Assembly: GCA_031002005.1 (NCBI GenBank)
Contig: CM061921.1
Coordinates: 179,188,935 to 179,252,934, forward strand
Reading direction: 5' to 3'
Source: Vandiemenella viatica
Lineage: Eukaryota; Arthropoda; Insecta; Orthoptera; Morabidae
DNA length: 64,000 bases
The position numbers and the translations under genes were made by a program. The notes beneath the pieces were generated by a model. The model had not been told where the DNA came from, made no database searches, and saw only the letters and a list, made by a program, of their open reading frames with translations. Below are positions 9,985 through 23,049 of this stretch, in pieces. Each line of letters begins with the position of its first letter. The stretch's first letter is position 1.

Positions 9985-10462
9985 TTGGTAGATATTTTTC
10001 TTGACAGTAGGAATGTGTTTGCCTACCTTCATAACCAACCTGGTATTTTGAAGTTTCAAGGCCAATTTTTTCCCAAATTTTGAGAGTGACAATAGTTTCT
10101 GGTTTCATAGGTTTATAAAATGTTTGTTTCAGTATTAGTATTAAGTTTCTGGTAGGACCATATTACAGAGTCAGTATGAAACATTTCTTTTATTAGAATT
10201 TTCTACTGAATATTACCATATATTCTTAATTCTGTTTTTTTACTTGTGTTTGTTATTTGTTAGCCCAAGAACGTTGTTGCTCAGATGTAAAATTAACCTT
10301 GAGGTAGTTAATCTGACTGTACAATTCTTGTAATGACTTTAATCAAATAATTTATTATTTACATTTGATTATGCATATGTCTATCAAGACATCAGATGCA
10401 TTTTGGATTCTTAAAGACATTTTTACTAAATGTATTAAAACAATTCATATTTATTTCAACAG
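9985..10462 (+). other. Sequence upstream of first recognised serpin 1 exon (intron)
   Basis: AT-rich non-coding DNA ends in an acceptor (TTTATTTCAACAG) at 10462. No upstream serpin exon was found here or in the preceding 10 kb. Confidence 0.6.
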
Positions 10463-10676
10463 AAGCAGAAATCAAAATCGATCTTGGAATATGGAAGCTC
10501 AGTATTCCTGAATTCAGATTTAGATATTGCTCCAAAGTTCAAGGAAACAGTACAACGAACATTTTTAGCAGATATCATTCCTGTCAATTTTAAATTAGCT
10601 ACAGAAGCAACTAGAAAGATCAATAGCTGGGTATCTTCAATTACCAAGAACCGGATAAAAGAAATTGTGACTGCAG
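10463..10676 (+). CDS. Serpin 1, exon a (helix and strand region before strand 3A)
   Basis: The acceptor is TTCAACAG and the donor GCAG|GTAAGT. The exon encodes 71 complete codons plus one base (ends in phase 1). It contains a serpin-like YGSSVFLNSDLDIAPKF segment (the usual N-A-L-F-V...F segment), FLADIIPVNF and TEATRKINSWVSSITKNRI, matching the conserved I-N-x-W-V-x-x-x-T-x-x-x-I. The upstream junction is in phase 0. This is the first recognised exon, not the true start of the protein. Confidence 0.88.
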
Positions 10677-10898
10677 GTAAGTACACATTATAAATAATGC
10701 TCTTATTCAGCACTTCCAACTAAAGCTTTATTTTTCTTCATCCTTCATAATCATTTCTAATAGTTCAATTTTTTTTTATAGAGAGCAATGATAGAAACCA
10801 TTACTATAGTAAATTGAAGGCAGTTGTTGCTTGATTATACTACTCATCTCCATCCTGATTAATTGAGGAAAATTGATTGAGATACATTATGATTACAG

Positions 10899-11113
10899 AT
10901 GACTTAACTGCTACAACTGAGATGATCCTTTCTAATGCAGTTTACTTTAAGGGAACCTGGTTGAAAGAATTTGCTTTGAATAGAACACACATTGCTCCAT
11001 TCTACCCGCAGCATGGTGTGCAGATAAATGTAAACATGATGCACCAACTATCTCATTTTCGGGCTGGCGAAGACAATGTCCTCGGTGTAAAATGGCTAGA
11101 GCTGCCATTCGAT
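10899..11113 (+). CDS. Serpin 1, exon b (strand 3A, breach region)
   Basis: The acceptor is TGATTACAG and the donor CGAT|GTAAGT (phase 0). It begins with two bases completing a codon and then encodes the hallmark NAVYFKGTW starting at about 10934. Next come APFYPQHG, MMHQLSHF and LGVKWLELPF. The N-A-V-Y-F-K-G-x-W motif is among the most conserved in serpins. The intron before it is only 222 nt. Confidence 0.92.
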
Positions 11114-11481
11114 GTAAGTAAAAGTCTTTTCAAATTTTGTATAGTCGGAGAAGTCTGTTTATTCTAGAACACCTTTTGAAAATTCAGATATTAAAAAAGA
11201 CCTGAATTTTCTTCATTTAAAGTAAACATTACTTCTTATGATACCGGCATGTGAAAATTTCTCAATATGTTTAAAGTTTTTTATCTACAGAGAGACACTT
11301 TGCCGCATTAATGTATTTCACTATTGCGCAAAATAATGTGTGTTGATTAGTTCGAAATTTTTTAAAAGTTTTACCATATCATAAAAACTGACAATAAACA
11401 TGTGATCTTCAGATCAAAAAGTTATGCAGCTGATGGGCAAGAGCACATTACGAAGCACATGTCTTCTGAACTGTGGACAAA
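11114..11481 (+). other. Serpin 1 intron b-c, first part
   Basis: Non-coding sequence starts at the donor GTAAGT. At 11424-11480 is a 57-bp stretch (with ACATGTCTTCTGAACTGTGG) that recurs imperfectly after the SINE at 11739-11802. This suggests a local duplication around the SINE insertion. Confidence 0.6.
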
Positions 11482-11720
11482 CCGAGCATAGTGGGTGAAT
11501 GGTTAATGTACTGGCCTCGTATTCGGGAGGATGCACGTTCAAAACCCCACCTGGGCATCCAGGTTTGGGTTTTCCATGGTTTCCCCACTCCAGGCAAACG
11601 CTCCCTTCAAAAGACCATGGCCGAATTCCTTCCCATTCCTTGCCCCCAGTCCTTTGCCACCTCTAATGACCTCGACCTCGATGTTGATGAGGCGTAAAGC
11701 AGTAAGCAAGAAAAAAAAAA
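11482..11720 (+). mobile_element. tRNA-derived SINE, family 1, copy 1 (full length)
   Basis: The head GTGGGTGAATGGTTAATG (A-box-like) and GTTCAAAACCCC (B-box-like) mark a tRNA-derived RNA polymerase III promoter. The body has TTTTCCATGGTTTCCCC, GACCATGGCCGAATTCC and CCTCTAATGACCTCGA. The tail has GATGAGGCGTAAAGC, ending in an A-rich stretch. Four further copies in this window (16625, 22880, 57269, 58051) share the body in the same orientation. Confidence 0.85.
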
Positions 11721-11738
11721 TATTCTTGCAATTTCTTC

Positions 11739-11802
11739 ATCAGTGATGGACAAAAGCACATTGCACATTAAGAGGAACATGTCTTCTGAACTGTGGGAAA
11801 AA
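11739..11802 (+). repeat. Imperfect repeat of 11424-11480 flanking the SINE
   Basis: It shares GCACATT and ACATGTCTTCTGAACTGTGG with 11424-11480. It is too long and imperfect for a simple target duplication, so a pre-existing tandem duplication that received the SINE is more likely. A third, weaker match follows near 11930. Confidence 0.55.
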
Positions 11803-13599
11803 TGGCATTTCTCAAAACTAATAGCAAATTCAAGTAAAGTTAGGAAAAAGCAACAATAACCACAATATGATAGAAGTGTAACATGGATACACTACGATGT
11901 GAATAAACATTCTACAAAAAAAATCTTGCCAGCTCTTCATCAGTGGAGCATATTGTGTGTTGTGAGAATGTCCAAGAGAAATTAACTTAAGAGGGTAGAT
12001 TGTGTGGGGGTATTCAAATTTGGAACAAGAGAAAAGATCAAAGATAAGATAAAGCAAATAAGGGAATGGATGTGAACTACACAAATAAATTTAAACTTGA
12101 TAAATAATAGGTGGTTGTATTGGGGCACAGCTGCTAGTTTTTTCTATGATATAAAAATATGGTGCCTATGGTATAGTTTGATTACAAACATTTCTAATAA
12201 ACGGAGCTGTATGCATACATTAAAAGGATTACAGTTGCTGATCTCCAACCATCCAGATTGAATTAGGTTTTTGTAAATTTCACAAATGTAATTTTCTTAA
12301 TGTCCATGCGGACATTGTTCCATTTTGTAGCAAAATTTCAACACCTGATTTTGTACTTGGTAATATCAGTCCAGTAACTTCAGAGTAAGCACCAAGTATT
12401 TAAAACACAAAGCAATCAATTGGTTCTTCTGGTGCTTTGGAATGGATGTAAATGGTTGCTTTATAAATTTATTTACCTTATGATGACAATTCTAAAGTCA
12501 CCAACTAAGATACCAGACAAATACACTGTTCTGCATTTTGGGGTTTAAGGCACATCCAGAGGGTAATATGCCGCATAAGAAACGCAGTGCATGATATGAC
12601 AATCGTGTGCGCCTGATTACTCACCAAAGCTTCGCTTCACGGTTGACGATGTTTGCTCTTATTGTACAATGAACCCAATACAAGGTTTGTTCATGATTAG
12701 GTTCTTAAACCACCAAATTATAGCAACGATCAAAATTCCTCAGCTTTGCCTGACAAACAAGCTGAAACTCACAAGCAAGAAATGGTGCTTCACTAGTGCA
12801 TTTCGATGAAATATGCGTGATGGGTAGTGCAGTACGTTGACCTTGCCAATTAAATGCAGAAGGTATACATCTCAAGAAATCACTGTTTGGTCAACATTTT
12901 CAAGGCTATGCAGAGAAGCAGACAGCTGTCATATAGTGGTTCCAATCCCAAGGTCAGACTTCTATGAGACATTAATTGAAAAGTTGTTTGTACAGTAAGC
13001 AAATGCTTTAATTCTGATGAGATTTGTGTTGAAAAATGATTTTGAAATTTATGTATCAGTTTGTTTCTCAAAACTGCCTCAAGGAAACTCGATGTCTGAA
13101 CCTCTCTAATGGCTCCTTTCCAACTATTGTTACTTGATCTCATTGGCAATTACAGTTCATTTGTAAAGTAGTTCTCACCTTTTGCAAGTGTAAACAAAGT
13201 TGTTTTCATGAAAGTCTTCGACAAAGTACCAATTTCTATATTAATGTATTGTTAATTTTTTTCAGAGCTTCACAAGGGAAACTTCATCAGATTTGTTATT
13301 TGTTTGTCCCTGTAGCTTCCAGAACACTTCACTGCATTGTCATCCAGTGTTGGAACAAAACTGATTAGTTCGGACAAGTGTATTTATTTTCACAGCCTTT
13401 CAACTGGAATGAGAGACCGTTAAATTCGCAGTATGTAATGAAAAGAAAGCGGCCAGGATTATGTAAAGTACCTTTTAGTTCACCAAAAGTACTCCCACTA
13501 GCTATTCCCAGCAGTAAAATATTCTATAGATCAATTGTAAAGTTGCCGATGTTGGACTTAGAAATACCGAGAAAAAATAGTTGTCAACTTTAAGGAATT
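11803..13599. other. Serpin 1 intron b-c, unrecognised stretch
   Basis: No supported gene or known repeat. Frames at 12880-13149 (-) and 13378-13593 (+) are open but show no family motif and no splice context that ties them to the serpin. Confidence 0.45.
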
Positions 13600-14588
13600 T
13601 TCCTGTAATCTTTCCCACAAGGACAATTCACCATAAAAATCATTTTAAAGTGTATTTATGATATTGTGAAACGTTTAGTTTAAGAGATATTCCCGTTTGT
13701 TCACGTTTTAAAACACGCGATCGGAAAAGTAGAAATCTAAGATTCGAAATATCTTTAAATTGAGTAAAGCTACAGCTGACGTTTTATCACCAGCTATAGT
13801 CAGCACTGTTCAGGATATTTTGGTAGTAAAATTAAGTAATTTAACAAAGTTTAATTAGCAATTTTAATTAAGAGAAAAAATGAACTTTTTAACTAAAAGG
13901 AATACAAATTTGAAATTTATATCCGTAGATAGCCCTAATTGAGACGATTATGAAGATATAATGGTTTCGGTAAAAAGTTTAAGCATTTGTTCGGTAATTA
14001 AGTTTTTGAAAAGTAGATTGTCGCGGATTGTTGTTGAAGCGCGTAAAAATTCCGCCAAGTTGGTCATGTGATGACTTTAGTTTTAAGACTTTAGAAACCC
14101 TTTGGAATGTTAAATTAAATTAAAACAGATAGAACATGACAATAGAAAGTCCTTGTAAAAATTTCAAATTAAACCATTATGTACTTTTGGAGATATTAAT
14201 TAAAGGAAGATTCGCCAAGGTCAAAGGCTTGGTTAAGTCTATAAAAGACCTTGCTGTAAGCTCACGTTGTCTCATTCTTATGCCGGAAAGTGATCGCGCA
14301 ACTTCGCGCTAGTTAGCGGCGCAAATTAGGGTGGCAGTTTAGGCAAATTTCAACATGCCGTAGTACTCACTAATGTTAGGGGGACTTTGTGAGTTTTTGT
14401 CTTCTCATAGAATTGTACTTAATCTGCAATCTTCAAAGAAACTGTCGTCCGATGCTTTATTCACGATTCTGGTACCGACAATGTGTGAGTGAACTATTAT
14501 CAAGAATATAAGTACTGTGTTATTATCAAACTGTGTTAAATGACTTTATCTTGTTTCTTCGCATTTGGGGTTTATTAATACGAATGCG
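13600..14588 (+). mobile_element. Possible gypsy-type LTR remnant
   Basis: A TATAAAAG box (14240-14247) lies about 350 bp before a TGGCGGCTGATC word at 14589. That word resembles the tRNA primer-binding site found just after gypsy 5' LTRs, and a GGCTATACATGG word follows as in the LTR-like repeats A and B. The left boundary is not defined and no second LTR or pol sequence is present. This is tentative and based on signal order alone. Confidence 0.35.
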
Positions 14589-14599
14589 TGGCGGCTGAT

Positions 14600-15590
14600 C
14601 TATTTAATATTATAGGTACCAGAGGGCTATACATGGTCACGAACTTCATTTTCATAGTTCAGGTGAAGGTGTTGCAAACCCCCGTGCAGCCTTGCCGCCT
14701 GACAATTAGCTATTGACTTGATGGAAATCTGTGCAGAAACGTGGACTTGGCAACTGTCACTGATGCGTAGAATTTATTGCATTATCGTCACCAACATTCC
14801 GAGTTACATTATCACTGGTTTGTTGATGAGATGATCCGTTTGAGTTCTGCATTTGGAATTGGGTTTTTATTTTCAATTTTAAACCCATACAACTTCACCA
14901 TAAGCAATTGGCACTTATATTTTATCAATAAATCAATAGATTTTTTACAATGCAGGAATACATACGTACCCTTCCAGCGCAGAAGTATTATTATTGCATT
15001 TTGTATATAAATGACATATATTGAACTGTTTTAATTGTGCAATGCAAAAGCTGTACTGTGCTTTGCTTATTTTGAAATGAGCCGATTCAACAATTTTTAT
15101 AAGTCAAGTTTATCAGTGAGTTTACTTTATACATTGTAATATTGTGATACTTTTTTTCAATCTTGCAACTTTTTCTGTGTCAGGTAATTCTTCAGTTGGC
15201 AAAACACAGACAAACTTCGTTCATAAAAAAGGATGACCCAGGAACCGTGATGAGTCAAATGAAGCACACAAACTCTGTTATGAGTTCTCTAGTCCATTTG
15301 TACAACCCCTCTCAATTTGTTTGCCTGCATTTCAAAATTCGCGAAAACATGTCCTTACCCCTCGGTACTCTTTCTTGGTGAGAGCCATGGTTATAGATAT
15401 CTATATTTTTTTTTATGATTTGAAGAAGTGGGTGGAATTGTTGTCAAATTGTCTCTTTAATTCCAAAAGTACTAAATCAAAATAAGATTTTTTTGGAAAA
15501 AATCTTGAGCGGGTTTGAATCTGAGATTATTACTCTTACCATGGTTTAGGAGCTTGGGAACTTGACGCTGATGTGGGATTTGTTGTTCCT
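14600..15590. other. Serpin 1 intron b-c, unrecognised stretch
   Basis: Open frames at 14777-15010 and 15163-15381 (+) have no recognisable motif. No repeat assignment is possible from the sequence alone. Confidence 0.45.
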
Positions 15591-15599
15591 TGATTTCTG

Positions 15600-16642
15600 A
15601 TTAGACAATTTTCCACCAAATTCTTGAAATTTTGAATCTCAAGCACTGTACAATACATCAGCGAATGCTTCTATCTTCTCATACGATTCAATAACCCGTA
15701 GATTCGATTTTTGTAGATCTGCATTCAAAATTTTGATGCTATGAAAAATATCTTTCACCATTGTTAAATGATTCCATGTAGGAGTAAACTCCAGAGCCTT
15801 AGCATCAACAGAGCTATCTAGTTCTCTTATTACAGAATGGTCAAATAAAAATTGCATTAGAAGCTGATAATTTTCTCTTGCCAATTTAAGAGGTTAGATT
15901 CTTGCTAACCATCTGTAAAAAATGAACAAATACATTTACTAATGGAAAACCATCGCTAAAATAATTATAATAAGCTTGTAATCTTAATAAATTCATTGTG
16001 GGCAACAGAACACAAATAATCATTAATACCTTTTTCTATTCTGATTTGCAGTTGCTTAAGATGTCCAAGCTGTTTTGGTGAACCTCATATAAAGTTTATC
16101 AAATATTTTATTGTTCCAATGAATTTTCTCACTGTTATAACTCTCTCACGTCTATTTTGTACTAAAACATTGAAACTATGAGTATTACAGTGCACAAGTA
16201 AAGCTTGAAGCTGTTCTTTGCGTATTCATAACTGTAATGCTGTTATCTTTCCAGAAACATTAGAAGCCCCATCATAGCATTGGCCTCCGATTCTTAATAA
16301 TAGAAAATTGTGCTTGGCGAAAATGTCAATGACCAGACCAAATACCATTTCTGCCTTGGTGTTCACAGTTGAAAACAATCCAATAAAATATTTGTTTGCA
16401 ATGAGATCTTCAGAAATGATTCTTAGGCAAACTGACACTTGTTCAGTTCTGGAAATATCAGAAGTTTCATCTATTGAAACAGAAAAAATATCAGTTGCTC
16501 TTATTTTTTCCATTATTTCTAACAATACTGTGGTAGCCATCAGATTAAGAATTTCATTATGACAGTAATGATGAAGGCATTTGCGAGCATCTCTTTGCAG
16601 CTGTGATTTCAGTTCAGTCAACCCAAGCATGGTGGTCAGCAC
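15600..16642 (-). pseudogene. hAT-like (DUF4371/ZMYM1-type) transposase remnant
   Basis: A 138-codon minus-strand frame (16226-16642) carries FSVSIDETSDISRTEQVSV and, further on, RIGGQCYDGASNVSGK. These are two signature blocks of hAT-derived transposases of the DUF4371 type, where the Asp of DET is catalytic. A second open piece at 15639-15884 fits the more C-terminal helical part. The stretch between is broken by stops, and the hAT dimerisation C-terminus is not evident. No terminal repeats were found. It lies antisense in the serpin 1 intron and directly abuts SINE copy 2. Confidence 0.75.
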
Positions 16643-16856
16643 TAACGCTCTGGCCTCACATTTTGTAGGATACGGTTTTGAATCCCCATCTGGCCATCCA
16701 GATTTGGACTTTCCTTACTTTCCCCAAATCACTTTAGGTGAATGCCATAATGTTTCCATTAAAAAGGCCATTGCTGCATTCCTTCCCATTATTTGTCCAT
16801 GTTCCTTTCCTGCCTTTAATGGCCTAGATGTCAACGAGGTGTAAAGCCATATGCAG
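16625..16856 (+). mobile_element. tRNA-derived SINE, family 1, copy 2
   Basis: It has the GCATGGTGGTCAGCACTAACG head, a GGTTTTGAATCCCC B-box-like word, then the family body (TTCCTTCCCATT, GGCCTAGATGTCAACGAGG) and the GTGTAAAGCCATA tail. It is more diverged than copy 1 and sits at the 5' edge of the hAT-like remnant. Confidence 0.8.
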
Positions 16857-18300
16857 GGTATCATGTTGTTTTTAATTTTGATGGAAACCTATTCACAGAG
16901 GATGTACCTAATCAGAAAAAAACCTGCTTAGGGGTTCTTCTAAGGCATGTTTTCTGGGTTGTGCTGGTACAGTCTTTGGCAAAAGAAATCTCATTTCAAG
17001 GCAGAATTGGAGGAATCATAGCTCTATAATACACATTTCAATTATTTGAAGGCTGATAATAAATGTGGGGCAAGACAGTATTGCAGGGCAGTTGTTAGAT
17101 TGTACTGACTTGACAGAATGAAGGAAAAATTTGCTTGTGTACCACACTGGATGGATAGTTCCATGATATCAAAGCTTAAGGATTTTTTTGGCATGTTAGA
17201 TAAGGAACATACTTGTCCATTATGAATATTTGTACAGTAGGAAAGTGATGGAAACTGTGGAAGTAGACATACTTTTAAGGTGTGTTTGAAGTGGTATGGA
17301 CAGAGATATTAAGGTGATAGTTTCTTCTTGTATTTTAATTTATATATAACTGTCACTTGATAAAGTTGGTAAATACACATACACAAAGCAATGAAGTTTT
17401 TGTACGTAAACCTCTCATCAGCAGAACGTGAGCTGCTGCAGAGCAGGATTCGAGGGCATAGTTCTTCCGCTGAGGAATGATTTACACCTGAAAATCTTTC
17501 ATGACTGTCAGTATCATCATACTATCAACTTTGGCAATTGGAAGTTTCTTCCTCTATCAGTATTATCATTTTTATTTGTTGCCTTGTATCTTTACAATAC
17601 TTAACTTAAATCATATATAGAGATGAGACACTCATCAAGGAAATCAAATCTGTACACGCTGAGACTCGCTACATGATTGTAAAGTGGATTAGTGTTCATC
17701 ATGGCACTCCTGTCTCCATCTGTGGTGAGTGATGTTTTTACTGCCAAGAATCCTCACCATCCTATTACTGCACATACCTCTGCACATATGAAAAAGTTCA
17801 ATTCCTGCTTTACTGTTCATGCAATCAAAATACTCTTTACTCTCTCCACTCAATTTGTCATTTCTTAATTTTTATTATCGTTGTTTGGGAGCTATACTTA
17901 ATTTCACATACTTTTCCCTTTGCTATTCCTAATATGAATTTCCCTTCTCCATCGGTACCCTCAGCCACCACTCTGTGTAGCTGATAATGTTTTTTGGATT
18001 CATGTTCAATTTACACAACTTTGTATCGACAGAGGATTCGCATATGAAAATCTGATTATTCTGTTTCTTTCAATTTTAGGCATAATCCATAAAATATTTA
18101 TTAAAACAAATATCTGTATACAATAATACGTAGAGTTTTGCTGTATGTTGCTAGGCAAATACCTAAATCCTGAAGCCTACTTTTGTTTACTTTAATAGTC
18201 TTCATACCCACTCCAATGATCATACTATGTTTTATGTAGACAAAGAATTGTTTTAAAAAATTGCATAATTGTTTTGTTGTTTAATATTTTCTGTTATAAG
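16857..18300 (+). other. Serpin 1 intron b-c, last part
   Basis: AT-rich sequence ends with the acceptor CTGTTATAAG at 18300. Nothing else is recognised. Confidence 0.55.
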
Positions 18301-18486
18301 GGTGAAGAATTTTCGATGGTGTTAATACTACCCACTAATAAATATGGATTGGATGATTTTATTGCTAATATGACTCCTGCTGAGCTATTAAAAATCTTTA
18401 GGACCCATACCACAAGACAATGTTTAATATCCTTACCACGCTTCAAGATTGATGTAAAGGGCAGTCTTGTTTCAACACTGCAGACA
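18301..18486 (+). CDS. Serpin 1, exon c
   Basis: The exon has 62 codons, phase 0 at both ends (acceptor TTATAAG, donor CAGACA|GTAAGT). It encodes GEEFSMVLILPTN (the conserved S-M-x-x-x-L-P), then MTPAELLKIF and LISLPRFKID, matching V-x-L-P-R-F-K. It ends at LVSTLQT, where the next exon supplies LGLADLF. Confidence 0.92.
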
Positions 18487-21400
18487 GTAAGTACAGATAG
18501 AAAGGTGTTCTGTTTGTTTCGCCTATCAGGCTATTTGACTTTTTGGGAAATTGTTCATTGATACACGTTATTCACCCGGTACAATTTACTTTCTGACAGA
18601 CAATTATTTTACATAACATTTAACATTAAAATTTAAAGTGTTTAAAAGCCTGCCAAAATGCTCTTTTGCTACCTGGTGCAGGACATCATGTGCCAGCAAG
18701 TGATTTCTTTAGATAAATAAAGTATTGTTAGGATGTAGTCTTCTCGGGAGACTAGCCGAGTAAGTAAGACTTCGTTCCTATATAAAGTATTGTTTGTTTC
18801 TCTGAATTTGTGTATAAATGATTGGAAATATGGTTTATAAATAGTGTGTAGTACACCAGTGTAAAACCACAATAAAAACTTCCCTAAAACAAATTATGCA
18901 TGTTCCTTCCCACAATAGCTGAAATATGAATAAAAGTCATTGCAACTTGCTTGTATAATCCCGCACAATATTGAGACTAATTCACATATCATTTTCTGTG
19001 AAGATCATTTACACTGTGATTTAGGTATGTTAAGTGTAATTCTAAAAGGAAGTAGTGACATTTACACATTAAATAAACAAATAAAATTAGTTCAGAAGTT
19101 GCTTCTAACAAGGAGAGAGATCTTTAGTGCGAAATCGGCATCCGAGAACAAAAAAGTCGGATGTATCGTATGTGACACCTCTTATAATTCACCGTAATAC
19201 CAATAGCCATGTGGTTTAAGGCAATATCAGTGAAGTTAGGATCATTAGGTATCAATCCTTGCTTTGAAATATGTTTTTTGTTTTGTGTGTGCATGATGTT
19301 TTGATACTAGTTACTGTTGGTACCTTCACATATTAATTTTTTTCGAAAATCCACCAAAATATTGATTTGTTTTTCTTTGAAGGCTTCACAATTTTTTTTG
19401 ATAGTAAACATATTAATAACATTTAAAGCATAAAAGAAGAAAACTTCGAAAATGAAACTAGATGTTACTTGCACACTGATATGTATTTTTTTTAATACTG
19501 GTAATAGCGCTTAAATAGATGCATCTATGCTGGAAAGGTAATCTGCAATCGTGTCATCATGTAAAAATTCTGTCAAAAGGGATTCAAAGCATTCCTGAAC
19601 TGTTGCAAGATTAGAGTGAAATTTCTTCAAGTTATGTTGCTGTTAAAATAAATTCCATTATTCACCACCATGCACCTTTAGTTCTTGCCATGATAGAGTG
19701 TTTCTGTTATGTTTCAAAATTAAAAGAGAAAAAAAAAAGATAATTTAGAAATGTAAATGAAATAAGCTTCTCCATTAAAAAAAATATGTATATATACTTA
19801 TGGAAGGATATCTTTTCATAAAAGTTTCCTTGTATGGCAGTTAATGTTTCAAACTTTTGCATGATGCTTATCAACCAAAATTTGTGAATTCTTCGAATAA
19901 AAACAATTTAATATTTTAATGAATTTTTGAAAATGATTCTTATTACAACAAACAGAAACAAAATACAATGCATATAATTAATTTTTTTTTTAATACCAAC
20001 CTAGGTCCTTCTAAATTCCGACTTTAACCATGCAGCTACCCGGACACTTAGACTTAATTACTTCTCTACAAGTAATAATAAACACTTAAAATATTAGTTT
20101 TTTCATGAGATGAAGTGAAATGCAGTCAGTAAAAAAATAAATAAATAATAAATTCAGTTTCTTTTAAAAACAAACTTCCATCATTTATTTACAATTTTTT
20201 ATCTGCAATTAAGAAAAATCGACCACAGCATATAGCAATTTAATTGTTGCGTCTACCTTATACCTACATTATAGCTTGCATTTTTCTCATCAATAAACCC
20301 TAAAACAAATAATTTATTTCATAGTTTTGGTCATTTATATCAATGGTGTCTGTTAATTACTAACTTGCAATTTAAATATTAATCATTCTTAAATTGAAGT
20401 TGGTACATTTTTAAGCCAACAAATATGGAATCTATTTTTGGGATTTTTCCGCTGTAGGCTACCACAAAATTGTTCTCCATTTTGTATTCAAAATTAAATG
20501 AAGTAATAATGAGAAAAAGCAAGTAACAAACAATAAAAATAGCTGAAAACCTGGATAATAGGGAACACTCTATTCACTGCCACAGCATTTACAGGCACAT
20601 GACATCACTAACGTGACCACCAATCGTAGAGTGTTTTCTGTCACATGACCAAATGTGAAAAACAACTGTACTTAATTATATGTTTTTGTTATATATAACC
20701 CATATTTTCTGTAAAAAATTATCTTCCTTTAACAGTAATCTATGCACATAACAAGATTTTGTAATATATTTTTAACATAGTCAAATAGCCTATAATGCTT
20801 CCGAATTTTATAGAGTGAATAATTTTAGCCTATTTATATCTAGCTTTGTTTCATTCAAAAATCACATTATTAGATTCTGGTAATATATTGCACTGCTGCT
20901 GGTGTTTGCAGATTTAGTATTTACTCAGTGATGCTATTAAGGTTTTTGTTGATATGGTTCTTCGTCTCCATAAAATTTGTGTCTATACATAAGTAATGAT
21001 TTTCTTCTCAGCATGCCTGCTATTAAATTAATGGACTGAATAATAACCCTAGTATTAAAGTTTAACATGTACAGTGACAAAATTAGCTGATCTAGAGAGT
21101 ACAAAGTATAATGGAGTACACTGCCAATACTGGATTTAAATTACCCAGAAATTATTACAGAAAATGATTGTCAGTACACTACTTAATGAATTGTGTATCT
21201 ATAGAAAGAAAATTTGTATGAGAGGGAGGATGGGAACGGGGTGAGGAAAGGACTAGAAAGTGATGTGCTATCTCATTGAGGCCAGATGAGTACCTAGTAC
21301 TCATTATATCTAAGTGCAGAAGAACTGAATAACTATGAAACAAGAATTAAAATTGTCACTATTTGTGGAGTTGCATGTGACATAACATAATAGCCATGAT

Positions 21401-22490
21401 TCTGGATGAGTGTTGTTTGTCAGTTACTATTTATCCTAGAAGATAACTGATGGTAGCGAGACCTTTATATAATGCAGGGCACTTTTTGTAAATAAGTTGG
21501 GAAATATCACAAGTTGCACAGACTACTATGGGAAAGGAGATGGCAAAGTACACATTGCAGGTCAAACAGTCTGCTACATGAGAAGGAGCCATGGTACTAT
21601 ATTATATATATATGACAAGATAACCGTACGTATAAACACTGTCAACTCTTGTTATCTGTAGTCTCATTTTTTTAATTACGTACATGACTTCTTCACTTTT
21701 GCTGCTGTTTTCATTATGGACTGACGTGGTTTTGTGTCTGTGTATTAACTTTGTAGTTTATTTTCTGTTCAATGCTGTTTTTCTGGAAATATTATTGCCT
21801 CGTTCTTTGTTCCCTGTACTTCACCATATTCCTGAATGATCTGACCATAATACTGTGAGTCTCTGGTTGCAACCCACAACTACACAAAATTCTCCATGCC
21901 TTTTGTTTTACACTGTCTTTTAATTTTACCCATATTGTTCTCCATCAATATGTATTAAAATCCCACCAACATACTACCCAACTTCCATCCCTCCATAAAA
22001 AATTTTTGCCTGTCATACAAACCTTCAACAAATTCTTACCAATTGCAGGCAACTGCAACACAAATTTGCACAAAAACATCTGCTATCCATTAAATTGAAA
22101 AGCTATCTTGTTCTAGGCCTGCCTCTCCCTTACCAATCAATACTCTTCCTGCATGCAGCACACACAATCTCCTCCACTAATTTCCAAAGCTCCTTGTCTT
22201 GCCCACATTTTTAATGCCCCCCCCCTTACCACTCACCTCTCGAGCCACTGCTTCAAATGTGGATACATTGCTTCTCTGTCTGAATAACTTTCTTTCCTAT
22301 TGAAGGAACTTTCTTTCAAATTTACTCCAAAGTATGATTGTGTTGCTCTGTTCTAGGAATCATTAGTGTTCTCCACACACTCTGCTGCCATTATCATTTT
22401 GTTACCACAGTGGAGAGTGAGATTGAGTCAAGACTTGAGCAATTCAGACCACCAACTCAAATGGATCCACCTACCCATCCACAAAACATG
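18487..22490. other. Serpin 1 intron c-d, unrecognised part
   Basis: About 4 kb of AT-rich sequence without a supported gene. Near 18735-18775 is a GACTAGCCGAGTAAG word that resembles the arm of the palindrome at 36490-36649. Short open frames (18669-18872 and 18940-19197) are motif-free. Confidence 0.5.
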
Positions 22491-22879
22491 CCCTCTTTCT
22501 TTTTAAAGGAGTAACCTCACATCCACCCTGTCCTCAGAATCTATCCTAAACTGTATTCTCCTGTAGGTGCATGGGGATTTTGAGAAGGGATAAGGATTAT
22601 GAAGAGAGGGCTTGTAAGGGACCCCGGAGGTCAAGGAAGGAACACATTTTAAGGCAGATAGAAGAGGTGGGGTATGTGGAGTGTGCACGATAGGAATTGG
22701 TATCAGAAAGTGGTCTAAGGGTCTTAACATCATAGTCACTGCAGTCCATAACCACAGTGGTGGAGCCCTTATCTGCTGGAAGGATGATGATATTTTTATC
22801 CCTGGATTGTTCTCTAAACCTAAGCCATCAGAGAACTGCCCAGCTGACAAGTGCTTAACCACTGTGGTCACATCTATAG
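22491..22879. other. GC-richer stretch with overlapping open frames, unassigned
   Basis: Frames are open on both strands (22503-22871 minus, 22681-23013 plus), with proline-rich product on the minus strand. It may belong to the PLE remnant just downstream, but I see no diagnostic motif. Confidence 0.3.
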
Positions 22880-23043
22880 ACCCAAATGACTCCAGGCAAA
22901 TACCAGGATGCTTCCTTCAAATGGCCATGGCTGTATTCCTTCCTGTTCCTTGTCCCCAGTCCCATCACGGCTCTAATGAGCTTGACGTCAATGAGGTGCA
23001 AAGCCATAAGTAAAAAAATAATAATAATAATAATAAAAAAAAA
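22880..23043 (+). mobile_element. tRNA-derived SINE, family 1, copy 3 (5'-truncated)
   Basis: It lacks the tRNA head and starts near CCCAAATGACTCCAGGC. The body (AAATGGCCATGGCTG, TTCCTTCCTGTTCCTTG) and the GAGGTGCAAAGCCATAAG tail match the family. It ends in (AAT)n and poly(A). Confidence 0.8.
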
Positions 23044-23049
23044 TTTACA

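Noticed and set aside
1..10462. N-terminal exons of serpin 1
   Set aside because: I looked for the usual N-x-x-x-S-P-x-S block and helix A to C sequence on the plus strand and found none, so the start lies outside or is too diverged to see.
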